This document shows, in pieces, positions 59,228 through 64,000 of a DNA stretch of 64,000 bases (its first letter is position 1; every line of letters starts with the position of its first letter). This DNA is from Marsupella aquatica (taxonomy: Eukaryota; Marchantiophyta), in contig OZ316894.1 in assembly GCA_973895155.1 (NCBI GenBank), positions 21,948,001 through 22,012,000 of the forward strand, written 5' to 3'. The position numbers and the translations under genes are program-made. The notes beneath the pieces are model-generated. The model saw nothing but the letters and a program-made list of their open reading frames with translations. It had not been told where the DNA came from and ran no database searches.

Positions 59228-62200
59228 ACAAGTCCTTTTATCAATCTTTGAAGGACATATAAGGAAAGCTTCAAAGTCTCAAATGCTAGATAGTTTAATG
59301 AATGTTACCAACCTATAGGATGTTTATTAAGTATAGTAAATCAAATTTTCTATATCATCTCATTACACCCTAAAAATGATATCCTAAAGCATAATAAACT
59401 ATGGTCACTTTTGAGTGTGACGTTCCTTTTGCGTCCTCCAATTGTGAATGAGGCCGACATTGTGCATTTATTAGGCAACTTTATGACGCCCATAGAGCCG
59501 AGCCGTATATCACAGTCAATTACTTTCCTTGTCCTAGACCAAGTTTGGAAATGCGTATATTGCGTGGTCCGAAACATTGAACATTATTTAGGAACCTATC
59601 CTACAATGTGGAGACTCTTGCTTACTCGGAGTTAATTCTGTTGAATTGTAGATGTGGGGTGGGCTCTTTACTTGTCCCAAACAATGTAACTTATTAACCA
59701 TGTTGTAGATCAGGTTAGGGCTTGTTGTAATGGGGGGGGGGTTCACCTTGTGAAATTGTTGTATACCCTGTGCAAATGCCCCTATCTAAGCACTCTCTCT
59801 AAAAGAAATAGGAAGCTAAAAACCAACCAATCATTTATTGACATGTACATGGCAAACAAATGAATCATGTGAACAAGTGGCACTTTTTGAATTGTTATCC
59901 CCTGGTTTACCTACTTCCTTGCTACTTCTAAGTACTTCCCTAAAAGAATAAAAGTCTCTTACTTAGTTCCACATGATGTAAACATTTGTGCAATTAAGTG
60001 ACCCCCCCCCAAGGTTGTAATGTACCTTTTACAACCATGTTTAGAGGCGGTAATAAGGACTCCTGCACGTGATTAGGGGCAATCGGTCAAGCAATGAAAA
60101 AAAGTTAAACACCGTCTAGACCCGTGTCTAGAACATCGTAGAGAGACGTGGAGGTGGGTGCATCCCAAGACGACATAGCGGGAGGTAACCATGTTGTAAA
60201 TGACATTTTCTGAATTGGGGGAACATTCAATAATGATGTGCATTATTGAAATTGGGTGGACAATGAGAAAATCTCAACTGATTGCTTTGAAGTCTCTTTC
60301 AATAATGATGTCCATGCCCTCTCTATTGGATTCTCACCTGCTTGCTTGGACTCTCTTTCATTGACGACCATGTGCATTCATTCACTTTTCGATCTGATGG
60401 TCGAGCGTCAAAGCGCGCCTCATAAAGCCTGCTATTACTTCACTACGTATTATATTGAATGGAGCAAAGAAACGATCCTGTGAAGATGTGAAAGCTGTCA
60501 TTCAAGAACGGAGCAGCGAGATCTCCCGACGTTTTCTGATATAATGAAAAAAAGATTCGGGACTTGAAGTCGTCCACTCAGGTCGATCGAAGGACTCAAG
60601 GCCCAAGTCGTAGAAATCTTAGAATCGAGCTGAGCAGCTGCACCCTTCAATCATGATTCACCGTGGTGGATGATTGAACACCGAAAAGGAAGAAATCTGG
60701 CGGTGACTAAGTGACTTTCTCGTGCGGTAGTTTCCGCGTGAATCTTTGATATAAATGAAGACTTTCCATCCTGCACCTACAAAGGAAGCTCCCTCTGTTG
60801 CTGGCTCGTCCACAACAACCCTTCAGTGATCGACACTGTGCCCGGCCTTGATCTGTGTCTCTCCAGAGAAGGCAACTCTGGCTCGGTCATGTCTGCTGCT
60901 CCTTGATCCACCTACAGCACGACGAGAGTATAGCTAGAGGCGCTCGTCAATCCACTCAGTCTTCAAGAACAATGGGGCGCACGGGCGAAGCAGTCGTCAT
61001 CGATCGTCATATTACCCTTCCGTCCATTGTGGATGCATGACAGATCTGATCGTCTGTACTCCCGAGTGCAACATTTGAAGACCCCGATTGTACCACCTGA
61101 CTATAAGAGCAGTCGGAAAGTATGTTCAGACTGTAAAGTAATGAGGTGATCTAGAACGAGCTACAGGAAGGATCTCGAGGGAAGGACGAGAACAATTCTA
61201 CTCTCAATTCGACTGCATCGATTTGCTATCAATTTCTGGTCCGACGAGGACGAACAATAATTCGAATTACCTGCTTGAAACGGTACATGTACGCAGTTCT
61301 CTCCGTTTTATCTTGTATCTTCGGGAAGGTCACAGTGGCTGGGAGGAGTAAACTCTTGTTCAAACCTTTAGTGTACTGGCCCGGACCCCACACATTAAGT
61401 TTTTAAGATTTCCTTTATGACTACGTAGATTCTGACTTCCACTTGCAGAAGCTTCTGTACAGCCGATGCATAGAATGTTTAAGGTCAAGTAAATCTGGCC
61501 CTTGTTCTCTTGAGAGTGTACTACTAGATAAGAATGCAAAATACTAACTTGCAACAGCTGTACTTGTGAGAAATGATTGAAAGTTTTCTACTGCGTTTGT
61601 TCAGTGCCAAGGGATATGCACAATAAGGTTCGATCCACTGCATGGGGATTGACTTTCTTATGAAACCATACTCCCAGGATAATTTGCTCTAGATGTCATA
61701 GCGCTTCATTTTCATGGGGAACCATTTTCTCGGGAAAGCACGCACAAATTATCACGAGTTTATTAGTTTGTGCCCATCCATTCTTCGAAGATAGTCAGAT
61801 CCAGAGTTTGCACAGATCAGTACATTTTCTAGATATCGAATTAAGAGCGTAGTATCCAAGACCTGTCGGTGCAGAGATAGGTGCAATGATATTTCTACGG
61901 CATCTAACTAATGTCCAATCCAGTCTTTCTAACCTGTAAGAATTTCTGTTGTGCTTGACTCTAACGTTGTTCTTCCACTTCACATGCAAAGCGAGACGTC
62001 GGGGTTCAAAGCCGGGCCCGTTCACATACTTTGAAGAACGTAACTATTGCTAAGGATCGAGCCTGCTCTCTAGAAGGCAGGTGCTGGGCGGTGAATAGAA
62101 TGTTTAAATTTTATGGCCAGAAGCTAGCCTTCTGTTCGTGAGCCGTTCCACCTGAGTGAGTGGATAGTTTATTGATGTTGTAGAGAGGTCACTGCAGACA

Positions 62201-64000
62201 GCCTTCTGTCCTGAGTAAGCAGATTTTTATTCAGTGTCCTCTTTGAAGCTCTCGCTAGAACTGTGTGCGGGACGAGAAAGGCCTCGCCTGATTTCTACAT
62301 GTCGATCACAGGGGCCTGGTACTTTATTGGGGTTCATGTCCTTGCCAAGTTTACTGCATCCTCTTGAACTTGCATTGGTCCTGCTGCGCTGATGTGCTTC
62401 CAAGCATGTCCTTGGTTGCATGCCGACGCATGCAGTTAATATTGTGTGCAGGAGTGAGGTACCGCGGAACTGATTTGAAGCAACTCACGACAGCATCAGG
62501 ATGTTGACAATTTTGCATCTGGTCGTAAATTTCATAGTACTAAGCGATGGTATGACTAGCTCTCGCCGAGCTGTCCGACACCATATCAACTGTTAGCGAT
62601 TAGAATACTCAAGTGCTGATAGAGAAATTGGTGGGTTACAAATGTGGGAACTTTTTAGGAGCACCAATGTCACCCTAAACAATGTCTACATACGTTCCAG
62701 TTGTAATTAAGTTTGAAGTTTGGGGGAGTGAGACTATGAACTCCCGCAACAATCAATTACTACTGTACCTTAAATAATGTTCGATATCGTGATGGGAATA
62801 TGCATCTCACAGCATTGATTTCACATTCCGAAAATTTACTAGTGATGGTTGATTTGAACTTACTGGGCTGTTAGTGTGAACATTGCTTTGGGAGACATCA
62901 GTTCCCCTAGAAAGTTCTATTAATAAAGTGACTCCAGGGTAATATACCTTTCAGAACTCGTCCTGAATGATGGATTGGTTAAAATACAATTTCCTGTCGG
63001 ACTATGAATTTAGCTCTCATTGACTGCTTGCATGTAGCAGGACAACTGTTGTGTCAAGAACTGTTTAAGTCCATGGGACTCGTGAAGAACTATCAAAAAT
63101 CTCCATGATGTCGAGAAAGACATGGGCAGCAAAATCGAAAGAGCCCACGTACATATTAAAAATCAGACCTGCAAACGTTCTGATCTTAGCATGCATGTCA
63201 GAAGTTCTGATCTACAGAAGGCTATTCCTGCAATGGGTATGCACACTAGTAAGTCCTCGTGCTTCCAAAGCATCACCAGTCACCTGCCGCTTATTTAAGG
63301 CTTCGAATGTCAATGAATTCATATCATTTTCATTGGTTACAATGTTACATTCGTACATATATGGCTGTGTTCTCAGCACATTATGACTGCGAAGCTGAAA
63401 GAGGATATATAAACACCACCGAGCCACCCAACAAATGAAAAAAAGTATCCTTCACTCTTTGAAAATATTTCATTATCGTCCCGAAGAACTCCAAATGCAG
63501 AGCAAGACGTCGGGGAAGCCCGTTCGATCAAATTCTCTAGAAGGACGTCTTCAGGATCGAGATAGCACTAGGTTTTTCATTTATCAGCTGAAGTTTTGCA
63601 GAGGGTGAAAAGACCAATTGCGCAAAAACGCTACTAGCCATATTACTCAACGTGAGAGTGATCGGAGTGGTATGATTCTGAGTTATCATCTGAGCAGTTA
63701 TCTGCGCAATTCTAGAATGATGAACCTTGCTTATAGGGACTAAAACCCACCTCAAAGTGAAGTACAGGTGCTCACTTTCACACTCAAAAGATAGAGTCAC
63801 TATCACTTAGAACTTTGGGCCTTCGGGAAGGCCTGCCACTCTCACACACACCCTTGCACGATTACCAATATAACGAATGAAAAATACTTGATATCACAAC
63901 GTGGTTAGTGAGTCCGATTCCGTCAAACAGTGGAATACATGCTGGAAAGAAGAACGCAAACTATTTACGGGCGTTATGGTATAGCTAGAACAATATCTGG
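59228..64000. other. Terminal spacer without a supported gene
   Basis: Homopolymer runs (G near 59733-59741, C near 60002-60010) occur. From about 60480 the DNA is less AT-rich and less repetitive, which could mean the flank of a gene outside the window. No frame shows family resemblance and no plausible splice chain was found. Confidence 0.4.

Overview
The window is nuclear DNA of a land plant, most likely a non-seed plant (bryophyte or lycophyte; this placement is inference). It holds introns with GT..AG borders, a eukaryotic tRNA with a T-run terminator, plant-specific protein families (a TRIPP-like TRAPP-associated protein, an ALMT anion channel, a plastid TPR protein), and long AT-rich spacers full of Helitron, hAT-MITE and LINE debris. 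The cytosolic HSP90 and the ALMT both have uninterrupted coding regions, unlike their usual flowering-plant relatives.

Layout. 1-6700 is repeat-rich: a LINE 3' end on the minus strand at about 662-1915 and an intact hAT-type MITE at 2224-2513. A tRNA-Arg(CCG) lies at 6714-6786, followed by a degenerate tandem repeat. 7639-12816 (+) is an 11-exon gene for a 928-residue TRIPP-like protein, and 16175-18136 (+) is a 4-exon gene for a 340-residue plastid-type TPR protein with a C-terminal membrane anchor. 20045-21715 is a tandem array split by a complete non-autonomous Helitron (20391-21602); the empty site can be rebuilt exactly. 22455-24572 (-) is cytosolic HSP90, with a probable leader intron (24584-25350) and telo-boxes upstream. 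25.9-35.5 kb is gene-poor, with tandem and dispersed repeats, a truncated MITE, and a cluster of imperfect palindromes resembling transposon subterminal repeats (29978-30538).

At 35516-35983 there is a coding-like open frame of foreign appearance, followed by GC-rich DNA with two related hairpin-bearing segments; it may be an insertion of viral origin, but this is unproven. 37049-38278 (+) encodes an unrecognised, largely disordered protein built from three kinds of internal repeat. 41003-42649 (+) is an intronless ALMT, convergent with an 11-exon full-length ABCB transporter at 43877-50503 (-). 50.6-64 kb is again repeat DNA (two more MITE copies, a candidate second Helitron end, nested degenerate repeats) with no gene I can support.

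The genes are independent transcription units. Exon borders were derived by eye from frame continuity, GT/AG borders and family resemblance. For both large spliced genes the exon lengths sum to an exact multiple of three (2787 and 4014 nt), which supports the models.
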